NCBI RefSeq assembly: GCF_037975245.1 | Contig: NC_092574.1 | Coordinates: 25,898,713 to 25,962,712 of the forward strand | Direction: 5' to 3' | DNA: 64,000 nt | DNA from: Apostichopus japonicus | Lineage: Eukaryota; Echinodermata; Holothuroidea; Aspidochirotida; Stichopodidae | Part shown: in pieces, positions 1 to 14,300 of the stretch | Numbering within the stretch: position 1 is the first letter of the stretch | Layout of the letters: every line of letters begins with the position of its first letter | Notes under the pieces: model-generated | The model's database searches: none | What the model was told of the DNA's origin: nothing | Seen by the model: the letters and a program-made list of their open reading frames with translations, nothing else | Program-made: the position numbers and the translations under genes

Positions 1-177
1 TTTCACAGGTAACTTTCAGGCGATGCTCATGACGATAATGCAGGTTCCAAGCTTAATTTCGACAGAATAGTGGGCCCAGCTATCCGTCTGCGCTGCAATG
101 CGCTTCAGTTTTAGTTTTATAGTTCTTTGGTCCAGGGTGACCAATACACAACCGCGTGCGATGTACAGCCTTACATA
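1..177 (+). repeat. Truncated copy of a THAP-exon/intron segment
   Basis: Positions 1-177 closely match 31658-31829. In that second copy the first eight bases are the end of a THAP-type coding exon, followed by a GTAACT splice donor. The window therefore opens in the last codons of a duplicated THAP-like first exon (1-8) and its intron. Similarity stops at about 177. A stop codon and small indels make an intact exon beyond the donor unlikely. This looks like a segmental or transposon-borne duplication; the cause is unknown. Confidence 0.6.
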
Positions 178-2510
178 CCAATTCCACGAACACCGATAAG
201 TTTTAGCATTCCATATGTCCACTGTATCATCTATGTATATATAAGTTAGTACAGTGACGCAGGACTTAGACTTTCCCTCTGATTGTCATCAACAAAGCCT
301 ATAATTTTATTCTGCTAGTCACTTTACAATCTACATATCTATACATCTCATGTGACACACAACAAACAGCTCCAAGGCGTTGAAAATATGTCCGAATGAC
401 TGTACTGACGCATATCACAAAGCATAGCTGACGTATGCAATGACGTATATACTAACTCGGTTTTTTATTTGGGTAATATTGGTGAAGAATCAGATAATGT
501 TACGAAGTAAAGGAAATGATTTAAGGAAACCGTTGTAATGTTTAAAGATGATGAGGCATTTTAGAGTATTTTAACCTTCATTCATTTTTACTGTATTCTG
601 TATCAATACTGAATCATCGCTGCATTTGCGTAAGATGTTATTTGAATTTTTGAGGCGATATATTGAACAGCGCAGAATTTAAGGCTTCCGAACGTGATAT
701 CTATTCACACTCCGTTCGCGAGATTTATTTAGAAAACAACTGTGTCTCGTTTGCCTAATTAGCGGGTAATTTAGAGGTAGGTCTTGATAAATTATTACCG
801 AACAACTTGTTTCCATAGAATTAATCTCGCAGGATTTATTCCTCTTCTCTGATCCTTACAACCTTTCCCTCCTCTCTGATCCTCACCCCTTCCCCTCCTC
901 TCTGATCCTTACACCCTCCCATCTTTTTTTATCCTTACAACTTTGCCTTCCTTTCTGATCCGTACACGCTTCCCCTCCTCTCTGATCCTAACAACCTTTC
1001 CCTCCTCTCTGATCCCCACACCCTTCCCCTCCTCTCTCTGATCCTAACAACCTTCCCCTCCTCTGTGATCCTTACACCCTTCCCTTCCTCTCTGATCCTA
1101 AAAACCTTCCACTCCCCTCTGATCCTTACACCCTTCCCCTCGTCTCTGATCCTTACAACCTTCCCCTTCTCTCTGATCCTTGCAAGGACGTGGACGTGTA
1201 TGCATAGCTTTGAGGCAGTTTTATAGCAAAAGATAACAATTGGCGTTAAGCATCTTCAATCAAGTGCAAAAGCCTCAAAGACACCCCACTAAAAATGAGG
1301 ATTAATTTTTTGAGGGGACAATAATGAAGGTTTTATTGTTTCTTTCTTTGATTTAGACTTGATCATTTTGTTTCTGTATTGAGAGAGCGAGCGTAACAGC
1401 GTAATATCACCATGCCAATTCCACGAACACCGATAAGTTTTAGCATTCCATATGTATCATCTATGTAAATATCTATTCCACTTCTATTCCACATCTATTC
1501 CACTGTATCATCTATGTAAATATAAGTTAATACAGTGACGCAGGACTTAGACTTCCCTCTGATTGTCATCAACAAAACCTATAATGTTTTTTTACCCCCA
1601 GTCACTTTACAATCTATGAGGTTATATCTCATGTGACACACAAAAACCAGTACAGCTCCAAGGCGTTGAAAGTATATCTTAACTGACGTATGCAATGACA
1701 TAAATCAATCTCGCGAATGGTGTGTGAATATTTGAGTTCACCCTAGGGGGTTCGTTAGACGTTTCTGAAAGTCAAAACTAGAGTACTTTTGTTGAGCTAA
1801 CATCTGATAAGTCATATAATTTAATAATGTGCAAAGGTCGTACCTATAGACAAACTCTTTTCGCGTTCCATACGCATATGTTGTCATAGTAGTACCGTAC
1901 CATGCATGTGATACTTGATCTTTTGCGAAGCACTGTTATGCGTATTATAGTATAATAATGACTCATATAGTGTCTCGAAAAGTTGTGGGTTCGTGGACAA
2001 ATCTGACATCCACAGGGGGTTCGTGGGGGGATAAAATTAGGGAAACCCTGCTCTAAATGCCTCATCATTTTAAAACATTACAACGGTTTAAAATAATATA
2101 AAAAGACGGAGTTAGTATACTAACTCCGTTTTTTAAATATATTTTTTGCATAATATTGTTGAAGAATCAGCTAATGTTATGATAAAAGGTAATGTTTAAT
2201 GAAACCGTTTTAATGTTTTAAAATGATGAGGCATTTTAGAGTATTTTAACCTTTATTCCTTTTAACTTTATTCTGTATCAATATTGAATAATCGCGGCAT
2301 TTGCGTAAGATTTTTTGAGGCGATATATGGGACAGCGCAGTGTTTAAGGCTTCCGAACGTGATATCTATTCACACTCCGTTCGCGAGATATATTTAGAAA
2401 ACAACTGTGTCTCGTTCGCCTAACTAGCGGGTGATTTAGAGGTATAGGTCTTCATAAATTATTACAGAACACCTTGTTTCCGTAGAATTAATCTCGCAGA
2501 ATTTATTCAA
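178..2510. repeat. Local duplication with a foldback junction
   Basis: Two diverged copies of a noncoding block lie here. Positions 178-470 match 1414-1720, and 480-835 match about 2158-2505; both contain the same run about a brief inverted-repeat-bearing segment and a closing stretch near 'TTAATCTCGCAG'. The second copy is interrupted by about 380 bp. That insert ends in an inverted copy of the 530-560 sequence (2050-2095) followed by a 24-bp perfect palindrome centred near 2115. No coding potential is seen. Confidence 0.7.
842..1183. repeat. Pyrimidine-rich ~28-bp minisatellite
   Basis: About a dozen imperfect copies of a unit built around CTCTCTGATCCTTACA plus CCCTTCCCCTC. The units vary by substitution and small indels. 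The block is almost purely C/T on the plus strand. It sits between the two copies of the local duplication and has no coding content. Confidence 0.85.
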
Positions 2511-2996
2511 TGTTGGTCATCTCCCAGTAAAATACAATTGCTGCTAAAGCCATAGTATTGTTTTGATGTACTCAGTGAAGCCATAAATTATGTTTCGCAG
2601 CTCCGGGAAACTATATGCTTGAGAAACAATAATAGTACTAAACACATAAAAATCTTATGGACATGACTTTTAAGGTTTAACATTTGCATAATAATTAAAC
2701 CCATTGTTTACAAAACAAAGTTGACCATTCTGAGGATGCCATTCTTGTGTCTCTTATGCATTTCCATGTCAAAAATAATGAATTTTTAAATTTGGGGCTA
2801 CTGCTCAACACAAATACCTCCCATTGACTGTCCTTAGAGAGGTAAAAAGCATTCTTAAAGTAGGGGCACTAGAAGTTTAAGTAGGGATACAATACTCGTG
2901 TCCTTTAACTTGGTAAGGATTTTAACAATTGCTACTGACACAAAATGTGGGGGGTGGGGTCAGTATCGACTGCACGGGATGGGGAGGGCACTGGTC

Positions 2997-3392
2997 CCGT
3001 TTACCGGTGGCGGAGCGTCCATACAGTCAGGGGGCGAATGACCCCCTGACGGACTCAAATGGACTGCTGGCGCCCTTTTCAGCTTTTTACCACTTTTTTA
3101 CTTATTCGCGATTATTGAATTTTTTCTTGCGCTCTCATCAACATATTGACATTTGTCACATTTTGTTGGTGTAATTTGGCGATGACACCTATTTAGTCTT
3201 CGTTTATCTGTAAATTAGCCAGGCCCGGAGAAGGTCATTTCCGGCGATCTAGGGAGTATCTTTACTCAAAAAATTTCTTTCCGCTACGCGCCAACCTGTG
3301 GTGGCGCTCCGCTTAAATAGTGTCGAAAGCGCCCCTACAGACCATTCTCGCCCCTCCTGACCAATACCCCTAGCTCCGCCACTGCCGTTTAC
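2997..3392 (-). mobile_element. hAT-type MITE, copy 1
   Basis: A ~380-bp noncoding element (3005-3384) ends in terminal inverted repeats of the GTGGCGGAGC / GCTCCGCCACTG type. It is flanked by an 8-bp direct repeat, CCGTTTAC, at 2997-3004 and 3385-3392. It is the reverse complement of the copy at 8822-9221 over nearly its whole length. Eight-base target duplications and CAGNGGCG-type ends are typical of hAT transposons, so the class assignment is well supported. No transposase is present. Confidence 0.85.
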
Positions 3393-4012
3393 CCTACCTG
3401 GCTATATGGGCCTACTTCCAGATTGTACTTTTGTTCACCAGACAAAGTGAAATTAAACTCAAAAGGAGATTTGCTAGTTCTCTTTTTATTTCGTTGCTCA
3501 TCTCTCCATATCTCTTTCTCTTTTTCTCAGTCCTTTTACAAGTTGTGTTCTGTCTTACATTGATTTCCCACTCAACCTTTCTCTAAGAACAGTTTACAAC
3601 TCACAACTGTATGTAGAAACACACTATTCTTTAACTCAATATAAACTTGAGTTACATAGCAAAACAGAATGGTTGGGCAAATAATAGGATGGCATTTTGA
3701 AAGCATTTGCCTATTACATAACTTAGCAGGTGCAAAATTTCGATACTGCTTTACTCTCTAGAACAACCTTTAACAACCTTCTAGCAAATTTCAATTTCGG
3801 ATCATACCGACGCCCTTTAATGTACCTCTCATTTGCGGCCGAAAGAAATATATAAGTTGAATTTAACACTTCGTACACGCGATGAAGATACCATCGTTGT
3901 ATGATGCTCGGAATACCAGGCCCTGAGTAAGTTATCTACGTGGGCAATCAAAACAACGTAAGTGACTTTACTTTCAGCGGCCTCTTTGGCGGATTTATAA
4001 TAGGCTATACTA

Positions 4013-4528
4013 TGAATTTCACCTGCAATTCAACTTAGGACGATAGGCTACAATAAATTCCCCTTGCAATTCAACTTAGGACGATAAGGGAATAATCAAT
4101 TCCACTTGCAATCCAGCTTAAGATGATAAGCTACAATTAATTTCACTTGCAATTGAACTTAGAACGATAGGTTACAGTTAATTTCACTTGCAATTCAATT
4201 TATAATAATATAATAATCAGCAGTTATATTTACGACGCTTAAGCGACCACAAATGTGGGAGAAACCAGCCAGGGGTTTATGGATTACAACTTACACGTCG
4301 GGTGGCTTCCAATTAAGCATTTTAACTCAAATTTGGAATCTTTTTCAATTTGGAAACCCAATTCAGACGGGAAAATTGTAGATTGTTCTTGAATAAAAAA
4401 CCCAACTTAATATCACCCAGCCGGGTATCGAACCCAGAACATGCCGATTACTGAGCCTTATGAATACGCCTCACTGCTTAGGACTTAGGACGATAGGCTA
4501 CAATTAATTTTACTTGCAATTCAACGAC
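4013..4528. repeat. ~43-bp tandem repeat split by a SINE-like insertion
   Basis: About four and a half copies of a unit built around ACTTGCAATTCAACTTAGG plus ACGATAGGCTACAATTAA occupy 4013-4205. A further copy lies at 4482-4528. The intervening 4206-4480 is an insertion, so the array existed before the insertion. Confidence 0.75.
4206..4480 (-). mobile_element. tRNA-derived SINE-like insertion
   Basis: Read on the minus strand, 4414-4477 carries a tRNA-like head with a recognisable B box (GGTTCGATACC). The opposite end (about 4206-4260) matches, inverted, a segment at 15218-15290 ending in 'AATAATCAGCAGTTAT'-type sequence. A tRNA-like promoter, a shared tail and insertion into a tandem array together suggest a SINE. 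I did not find clear target duplications. Confidence 0.5.
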
Positions 4529-5207
4529 TCTCTTGTAAGATGCGGCTGTCGTGTGTGCTGCCAGGCCACCCTGCAGCCACCACAGGATTCTATACTTAGC
4601 ATCACAGACTAGTTGCAAACTGATGCGGTAAACATATATAATGATAATAAACAAATGTACAAAGGAAATTGCTTTACAAGTAATATCATCACATTTATTG
4701 ATTTTCTTTGGCATAGTGTTTGGTGAGTTTGCTCATGAAAGTTTTGTTATCCTATGGGCACCATATATTCCATGAAATAATTTTTGTTTCAGTTATTGAA
4801 TTTTTACAAAATTTGACGAGTAAGTGGGACCTATTTTGAAAGAGACCACTTAAACAATAAGAATCACTGCTCATCTTTTTGTTCTTGTAACTTATTGCAT
4901 CGTTGATTTTTCATTCCTGGCAACAGTTGCCATGGTAACAGTTAATTTTCCTGCGTAACTACCATTCGGAGGGTCACCCATGGTGGGGTACCCTAGGGTG
5001 ACCAGAAATCCATGACTGTGGGAGAGGTAAAACTGTGTTTGTGTGGGTTGGTGTGTGGGTCATTGTGTGGCTGGGTGTTTGTGTCATTGCTTGTGTGAGT
5101 CATTTGTGTGTGTACAATTTTGTCAATAACGCCTAAACGAGTGGGCCGAATTTGTTCAAACGTAGTGGAAAGGTAACCCAGGGTCAACCCTTAAGGTGGG
5201 TCTGTCA

Positions 5208-5790
5208 CTAGTTTAGATAAGCTCGAAGAAATAGAAATACATTAGGCATAAACCTACCTTTGCGATTCACATAGACATACTCAGTAGGTCCAAGAATCAC
5301 ACCATGGACTCTAATATGGGTGCCATCTATCGCTTCTACAACATGTGGAAATCCTCGCACAGCCATGAAGGCCCTCTGGTTTCGTTGCAATCCATCAGGG
5401 GTTGTTGGACATTTTATGAATCGACTGCAGTCCGCAGAGAGCATTTGTCACTGGCCTGCTAGCTCGACATGCTGTTGGCAATCTAACATCATTGGGCTAA
5501 GCACCTGGGTCATCTGTCAGAGACCAATGCCATAAGAACCGCAATGCAATAAAAAACCTGCAGGATTGGTGGTGGTGCTTGCCCTCGCCTTGTAGCATGC
5601 TGTATAGTTGCTCCTGCAGCAAATCTATTATGTTCAGCTGGCATGCAAGTCTGCTGACACGATATACTTTGCATACATTTTTTGGTCAGTCAAAAGATCC
5701 AGTGGGGTTAGCTCTGTCTCTAACTATTCTCTCCCTACGTAGAATACGTCGGTGTTCCCTCTCAGGCAGCCCAAATAGCCATATACATAG
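5208..5790 (-). pseudogene. Harbinger (HARBI1-like) transposase remnant
   Basis: The minus strand encodes recognisable parts of a PIF/Harbinger DDE nuclease. The clearest stretch (5208-5444) contains GFPHVVEAIDGTHIRV, where the Asp of AIDGTH is the expected first catalytic residue, and then YVNRKG. Upstream, in another frame, is a region like the N-terminal half (LLQEQLY...FFIALRFLW, then a stop). Frame changes and stops show it is dead, and the later catalytic Asp and Glu lie outside what remains. Such nucleases excise DNA transposons; no intact partner or element ends were found. Confidence 0.75.
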
Positions 5791-5800
5791 CCATATTTGA

Positions 5801-8170
5801 TATACAAGCTAACTCACACATACTGAAACATGTAAAACTGGCAATGTTTTGGGGACTTTTTTAACCGCCAAATTCACATGACACACTTTTTTAGGTGTAC
5901 TGAAGATTATTTTTAAAGCTAGGAACGATTTCAGTACAGAAATAGTTATGCATTCTTCTTAAATTGATTTATGAAATAGTAAGAAAGAAAATTGTTCCTC
6001 AAGTTAATAACAATTATCGTCTTAGGAGCAATTATTATAATTCCGAATCATTTATGAAATAGAGCCCAGGTGACTTTGATCCGTGTCAGTTACATGTGAA
6101 CTTGTCTAACTTTTCACTGTATGATCTGGTGGGGGGGGGGGCTATAGGGGGCGGATGCCAGTGACACAAGAAGACTAAAACAAACACTAAACCTGTTCTC
6201 TACTTTATATCTTGCAACGATATAATTAACTCGTTTCTCTTAACTTGCAACGAGCGTTATTAAAGTAAAATAATGAAATAAAAATATAGAACTGACTTAC
6301 AACTAATTTACTCCCAGGAGAATCCTTAATTAATACCAAGTTTTCCCCAAAGATATAAAACAAAACATTAAACATATCCGATTAAAACACAAACAAACAC
6401 ACACCCACAAATGGTGTAATTAACCGCTTAATTAAGTAAATTGTTAACAGGATTCCTCTCTACTTCCAGAAAGTAGGCGTCAACGATCTCCTCAGAGTCG
6501 ATCTCAAAGTTAGTACAGTCTTTGAATATGCGTTTCTCTCTTCTGGGTTTTAAGTAATATAGCCACGATTATGGGCTCTGCTAATGAAAATAACATTTTG
6601 TGAAGATGATGCTCTCCCTTGAAATGGCTTTAGCGAATAAAAGCTATAAAAGGATAAATGTGTCGGTTTCCTCGTAAAAGAATGTACAGTATGTCGACAG
6701 AATGATAAAACCAAAACTACGGTATGGAATGTTTCCCCGAAAGGTAATTAGGGAGGTATAGTGAAGAATTTGATATGCATAGACTCCGGATGTGCGACCT
6801 GAATAATTTTCAGATGACATTGCAAAGGTCCTACCTGTAACGCGTAAAATTTGTCACAAGGGTTCTACTCGCGTAATGGGTAAGGTTGGCATGTTATATA
6901 CATTTTTGAGTAGCCAAAGAAGAACTTTATATCATAATACATAAAATATAAATGTTTCTTTTACGTCTTCTGCCATGCAAGCAGTTATTTTCGTTAAATA
7001 TATATTTCCTTTCCTTATTTTCTTTTAATTAAAAGCCAACTTACCATACCCCTACCAACATAATGGACTAACCTATAAGCTTCAGGTAAATGGACTATTG
7101 TATGAGTGGTTACCAATTTCTGTATCAAACACGACATGTTTTAACATTAAAAGACATGTTAACTACATAATGTTATGAACATTTACTAATTGAATATAGT
7201 ACGGTACCAAGTATAAATTTCATATTCCTTTGATAATTTTATTCTCAGTACCTTGACAAACAGTGCAGACTCTATGATTTTAGTCACAGCAGCCTTTTTG
7301 AGAAGCCATGGCCTAACGGTCGCTGGCCAAAGATTTGTACCAACGAAGTCTAAGGCTTTGAGTACAGCGTTTCTGTATGTTGCCTTTCGTGCTTACACGT
7401 TATCCTCTCCTATCCCACGATTTCCTTATTTCCCAGTCACCCATCCCATAATCTCCTTTCGTGTGACAGGTTGACGATACAAAACAGGCCAAGTAGACGA
7501 GGTCAATTAACCAAGAACAAGGTTTAATGAGAGAAACTTAAAAAGAAACGCGTTAATAGGAAAAAAAGTTAGAAATAAGACAGAATTATAAAAGAGAGAT
7601 GGAATGACATATGAAAATAAAACAATGTTATCCAGTCAACACCCTGGTTACAAGTGTAACCAGAATGATCCTATTATCCAACTGGTTGTAACCACATATA
7701 TCTCTTATGTCAACTGGTTGTAACCCGATTGCCAGAGAGTACGACTAGTGCCGGATTCACACCCTTTGGTGCCAAATAGCACAATATAATCTCCCCTCCC
7801 ACCCCAGCCCCTCCCCCGCCCCATCTTATGAGTTTTGCCGATACAAAAATATATAGTTGATATATCTTGCCTGTACGAGGAATGTGCATGGAGGCTCCTT
7901 GACCTTGGGGGTCATTGCGCCTGCTTAGGGGGGGGGAGGGGGGCACAGAACGTGGAGGGCCCTAGATTCACGACATGAAGGGAGTGATACAAGCTTACAA
8001 CTAAACGTAAATTGCAGCTTTCACAATATTCCAGCCCTGGGTTCTCTACAAGCATAAGGCTAAACATAAGTAATATAAATGATGAAACATGGATGTATAT
8101 GATACATATTATGCCTGAAACACAAGCCACTTTAAGACTTCTCAGCTAATGTTTCCGTTGAACTCTAGGG
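5801..8170. other. Intergenic region downstream of gene B
   Basis: No gene is recognised here. It is AT-rich with a poly(G) tract near 6131 and another at 7927-7945. Short open frames have no recognisable domains. The last part probably contains the 3' untranslated region and polyadenylation signals of gene B, whose stop codon is at 8171-8173, but I cannot place the transcript end. Confidence 0.5.
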
Positions 8171-8376
8171 TTATTTATTATCCATAGCAATGTTCTCATC
8201 CGTTCGATTCGACGAGACCTGATGTTTACCATGGGGCTTGATGACGTCACCGACATTCTCTTGGACAATTCCTTTCCTTCGGCGTCGAGATACTGTCGCC
8301 AATATACAATCTATGAATTCGAAAATGGTTACGATGCTAGCTCCACCGAATAGACCCATATATGCGCCAATGTCAC
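8171..8376 (-). CDS. Gene B exon 10: TM2, selectivity filter, C-terminal tail
   Basis: The acceptor is the ttcaatTTCAG-type AG just after 8376. It begins with DIGAYMGLFGGAS, the pre-TM2 segment and filter, then TIFEFIDCILATVSRRRR. The cytosolic tail ends ENIAMDNK before the stop at 8171-8173. The tail is about 29 residues longer than in gene A. Confidence 0.9.
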
Positions 8377-11300
8377 CTGAAATTGAAAGAACCACAAGGA
8401 TGGATAAAAATGGAAGACAAATGGAAAGGAATAAAACCGAAATGAGGAATTACAATGGTTTGCTATAATATAATAATTTCGTTTCGTTTAGTTTATTTGT
8501 TTTTTTTCACAACATATATACAACAAATGTAGCGAATAATGAGAGTTATGGAATGTGAAAGGAAGTGCATCAAGAAATCCCTGTGGGCTTATCTAGTGTT
8601 ACACTCCCTTTACATAGAGTACACAAATAACTTACAAAAAAGAATGAAGAAAAGAACTAAGACAAAGAGAGGCAAAAGAAATGAAGGAAAGAGGAACCTC
8701 AATCTCAGTATAAGTTGAAGTAAAATCTCTTTAATTTGTATTTAAACGAATTTCGAAAAGGCAGTGTGACCTGATATTAAGAAGCAAAGAATTCTATCTG
8801 ATGCTTGTACGATGTCGATGGCAGTGGCGGAGCTAGGGGTATTGGTCAGGGGGGCGAGAATGTTCTGTAGGGGCGCTTTCGACACTATCTAAGCAGAGCG
8901 CCACCACAGGTTGGCGCGGAGCGTACAGAAATTTTTTGAGTAAAGATACTCCCTAGATCGCCGGAAATGACCCTTTCCGGGCCTTGCTAATTTTCAGATA
9001 AACGAAGAATAAATAGGTGTCATCGCCATTTTGTCAGAAAATTACACCAACAAAATGTGACAAATGTCAATAGGTAGATGAGAGCGCAATAAAAAAGTCA
9101 ATAATCGCGAATAAGTAAAAAGTGGTGAAAAGCTGCAAAGGGCGCCAACGGTCCATATGAGTCCGTCAGGGGGGGGGAGGGGGGACATCCGCCCCCTGAC
9201 TATATCGACGCTCCGCCACTGGTCGATGGCTATATTTTCCTACATTGGTGTGAATGCGATTAGGGCGTAAACTTTGTATGTGTCGTGTGTTCTAATTGTG
9301 AATGGCATGGTTGTGAACAAGGAAATTGTCGAAAGCAGGTGGGACCTGTCCATAAATAGCTCTATAGGCAAATGTGACTACATATACATTTATTAAATCA
9401 GGGAGCTTGCGGATGTTAAGATCTTTGAAAAGTTTACTTCTATGTTCATTGCAATTGACAAATAAAACGTGTCTAATTGCTCTTTTTTGAAGAACAAAGA
9501 GTTTTTTTTCAGCATGTGTGACTGGTACCAGACAATACTAGTATGCAGTATGTAAACTGTGGTGCGATTAAAGTAAGATATAACGAACGCAAAATTCTCT
9601 TGGGTAAAACATGCTTAAGTTTTGAGAGAAAGCCACAGCCCTTAGGAGTTAAATAATGGACGTAGCTACTTACTGTTTAGCATAAAATACACACTGGAAC
9701 AAAAGAATCATGACAGCTGTTTTTAACCAGAAATATAAGCAACTCAAAAGAATCTTTGATTTCTAGTTCCATCTTTTCATTTGACCATTGTTATAGCACT
9801 AAGGTTCTTGCACTAATTTTGATGCACATATCAAGTGTAAACTTTATTCATAATATTTGAGGTTGGAATTACTAAGGTTTACAGAATTTGCAAAATGGAT
9901 GCACATATCAAATATTAACTTCAACTATCCTTTATTAACATTGTCCTGCATGCCGTTTAAAGGAACGTTGCAAGGTATGAAGAAGGCATATGGCTGCAGA
10001 GGGTGGAAATGTATAGCCATGCAAGCGCCGCTACACAGCCCTTTAATTATCACTAGCAAATTATGAAACGCCAAAATGCATGAAGTTCCGAAAGCCTATC
10101 CATGTTCAGGCGGACGCTATATATATTCACTGATATATGGCTGATGTAAATATAATGTGTTGCTACTATTAATGGACATATATACTCGGTATCATTTTAC
10201 AAACTTGAGCAAGGTTAGAGCGTCATTGTATAAGACGTATTGCAGAACCCTAAGATATTGAATATTGCACACTGCGCATACCCCGCGCTAACTGCAGAAA
10301 GCTAACAGCTAAAGAAAACAGAAAAACTAACAAATACTATGCTGATCTGTATACAAGGTAAGATACATGATATATGCATTATGTTGCTGTGTAAATACAT
10401 GATTCGTTAACAACAGCGGCACATATCCATACCAGCTACACATTAAGGCACGTTACCGACAAATGAGTAAACCAGTATGGACCCATGATCTTATACGGCA
10501 TGGGTATATCTCTCTGAACACATGCATATCCGATGACCGTTTCGGCGTTCAATATACAGAAGGGCAGTAGAGTGGATGGTTTTTTGGATGAATGGAGTTA
10601 CAAGATGTGATGGATTTTAAGTCACTTGAGAGGTGGACTCGAGATGAGAGTCAGAGATATTTCTATTTAGAAATAATGTAAAGATAGAATGAGTGGAAAC
10701 GCTCAAATAGATTGTCTTAAAATGAAAGAATGGACTAGTAGCAAAATTAACTTCAAGATTTTCAAATTTCGTTCACTTGTCACATAAGTATAATATACAT
10801 GTATGTTAGTTAAAAGACTTGCACAAGATGGCATCTCGAACATGTGTTCACTTAAGTAGCGTCCCCTATCATTTTTTAACTTTCCTTCCACATCCCCCCC
10901 CACCGTTCCTTGGGCCTTTCACCCCTACTTTAAAACACACATGCCATACCTTTTGTCATTCGTGACTTTCTCAGTCCTGAAGGAAACTCTCTAAAATTGT
11001 ACAGATTGAAAACATTCGATCCTAAACTTTTGATAGAATTCTATGTTGTGACGATTCACTAACGCTACGATTTTAATGGCGTATGATTGGTCATGAGGGT
11101 ATGAATTTAAAGAAACAAAGCCAAGAAATACTTGTATGCCGCTAATATCACACTTATAAATCAACATATGACTCAATTATTTCAACTGTGTAGGAAAAGT
11201 GACGCACATAAAGTATAACTTGTTCCAAAGTTACTCTCCAATTTCAATTCGCTATGGCTTAAATTTTAATCCGTAAAAAGATTAATATCATTTGATTTAT

Positions 11301-14300
11301 CTTCTAGAACGTCCGATGATATTTGTGACCATTGTTCTACAAAAAGGGAGGTCAGTTTAAATTGTAAAAGAATCATTATGTATGAACCGGGAGAGGAGAG
11401 GGGTGGAGGTGAGTGAAGAACTTACTCTGTAGGGCGAAGTAATCATAACTCGGGGTTTGTGACAGTTCTTCAATCCCAAGAACATCGAAAAATAAGTTCA
11501 ATTCGAGAAAATTTGATCTGAGGAATCAAAAGAGAAAATTTTAATAAAGACAGAAATTTGACTTAAAATTTCAAGCGTTCGATTTTAAGAGGGGGGGGGG
11601 GGGTAGAGGAGGGGGTAATTTAATACATATTGTCCTGAACAACATAGAGTGAAGTTTGTCAGTTAAGCATTTTCGTAGGCAACGAATGATATATGTTTCT
11701 TTTTTTTTCTTCTTTTTTTAATTCATGACGTAATGTAAAATATTAAACCAGCTGTTTGTGTTTTAAATGTAACGTTTCATTTTAAGGCAAAACATGAAAT
11801 AAAAATATTGTAAACTTTTATGCATAATTGATGATTTCAAATGTTTTAATGCTTTTAGATCATCTAAGGATCTTCATATTTATTTTCTAGTTTTTGTTTC
11901 GTCCTTGCCCTATAGAAAAAATCCAAAATATGTATTAAATTAGATATATCAAATATATATTAAGCTTACCGCAAGAAATCTGTTGTCTTATTTAAATTAT
12001 TTGCTATGTAGGTTGCTTCGAAATCTGAAGGCCATAGAGTGAACGATATTTTCATCTCATACGCCTCCTCCTTGCAAGGAAGGGAACACTCACACGATGA
12101 GCATAGATCCGTGATGTTATCTAATATGATAGTGACCGAAGTAACAAAGATCGTAATCTTCACATTGCATCATCACGCAATAAGACAATATAATATGTTA
12201 ATATATGCAATGGATAAAGAAGAAAAAGATGACCAATACACTGATTTCTAAAAGTTGTGACATGCACTGTAGTCATGAGGGAGTCCCATAACAACACCCT
12301 GCTGCAACGTGCTATATGTAATACCCTATAGTACTTCACTTCAGTATAAAAGCTATTGAAATTTATGGTGTCAAATTATGTCAACAAAATTCTCTGTTGA
12401 CCTGTTAAATTATATTCTAAAAATTGCGTGCCACAATTAATGTTTATCTATTCATACCAAATTGGTCACTTTCCAAGGCCGTCAGGGGGAAAACAAGAAA
12501 AGACAAGAAAAAAAGTCATGGAGTTCCATACCCTCCATGTGATAGTTGTTGGTTTGGTCTATCCTGGATGCAATTTGTATCAACAATAATTGATACCATT
12601 ACAATGACGATTTTTGAGTCCCCAAGTTTACTTCGACTAAAATAGATATACAAGTTTTCAAAAGGATTTTTTTTTTTTAAGGTTATTAAGTTTGAAATTA
12701 TATTTTCACACATTGAGGTGTATGTGTGTTATATGAGACAAGCGTATATGTCTCACAAAGAAAGAAAAAAATGCTTACAAGTTGAAACCTAACCACTATT
12801 ATATATGCTTACCAGGTATCCTACCATCAATATGTTAGATGTTAGCTTGGGCTACCATGCTTGTCACTTGAGAGAACAAAACATGTAAATAGCCTCCTAC
12901 CGTTACAGTTTTGAATTTTTGTGTCCCGTTTCACGAACGAACTTTTAACATTTCTTTCCTCTTTAGAATGAACCTGGGCACGAAAAACCAAACAACAGAA
13001 CGACTGATCCGCTCTCAACCCCAGCCCCCTTTACATCAAGACTGTGACTGTGTAATGATCGTGAGGAGTGTATTACGATTGCCCTACAAGGGGAAACATC
13101 ATGATCTCAGACAAAATGTCGAGACTTACACATATTATTAGTCCCTAAGTTTAGCCTGCTAAAATAGATATAAAACTTTTCAAAAGTATACATTTTTGTT
13201 GGTGAGGTTATTAAGTTTAAAAATCTTGTTTTCATAGATTGAGGTGTACTACGTGTGTTATATTATACAAGGGTATACCTCAATACCTAAATCTTTGAGA
13301 ACGTTGAGTGCCTACCAAGGCTGATTGTTTAGGATAGGAGTAATACTGCAGACCTTTGATTTCTGCAGCTTTTGAACGGACTAAGCGTATATCCATACAC
13401 ATATATATACGTATTATTCTCATTGTTGTATGTTTACCAATCCATGACGTCACGCCATCTTGAGCGTTTATAAGGAATGACGTAACAAGTACAGCGCCAG
13501 ATTTTAATATGCATCAAGGGGCACTGCATATATATTCAGTATTGGGTTTTAAACTTTTAAGTTTTAACGCTTCATCGATCTAAATATATGCAGAATATTA
13601 CTATTTTACAACTATTAATAAAGGCATTATCTTGCAACATTTTGCTTAACTTGGAAGAAAATGCAACTTACTTATTGCTGGGAAAACACATTCCAGAATT
13701 TCCCTTAAATTGCAGAGTTCTTCAGTACCTGTCAGTACCGAAGAAAAGAAAGCTTATAGGAAACAACACTGAAGCTGCAGTGAGAAAGTTTACCGTAGTT
13801 GGGTAATGAAGGAAATTCAGTTATTATGTGATTGCTTGACTGAAAAACATAATATGGGCATATGTGGAGAGTGTAATTGAGTGTGAATGCGTGAGGGGAA
13901 GGGGAGGTGTGGGTGGGTGGGTGGGTGGGTGAGGAGGTATCAGAAAAGGTGAGGAGTCTCGGGAACACGAGTGGAGATTTGTCAAGGCAAAAACGAAGGG
14001 GGGGGGGGGGTATTTTTCTGGATTTGGGATATACGGTATATTATATTTATTGTAGAAAGGATGTGATGGAGAAAGATGAGTTTTTCGTGAGAGTAATAGT
14101 TCATAGTAATCTGCTACATATCTTGAATATGCATAACCTGTATTTGCATAATCTGTTACATATGCATTCAATAGTTTTGTAATAAATTACACATTAACAT
14201 CTTCACTCGATCGTATCCTTACGAGACCGTATATATGTTCTCTCTCTCCTTTTTCAAAGATATTTGGAAGGGAAATGCTTGCTCTCGTCAATAAATATGC

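Noticed and set aside
13824..14171. 115-codon Pro/Tyr/His-rich minus-strand frame
   Set aside because: It runs through a GGGTGGGTGGGT repeat and a poly(G) tract in a gene B intron, with no domain.
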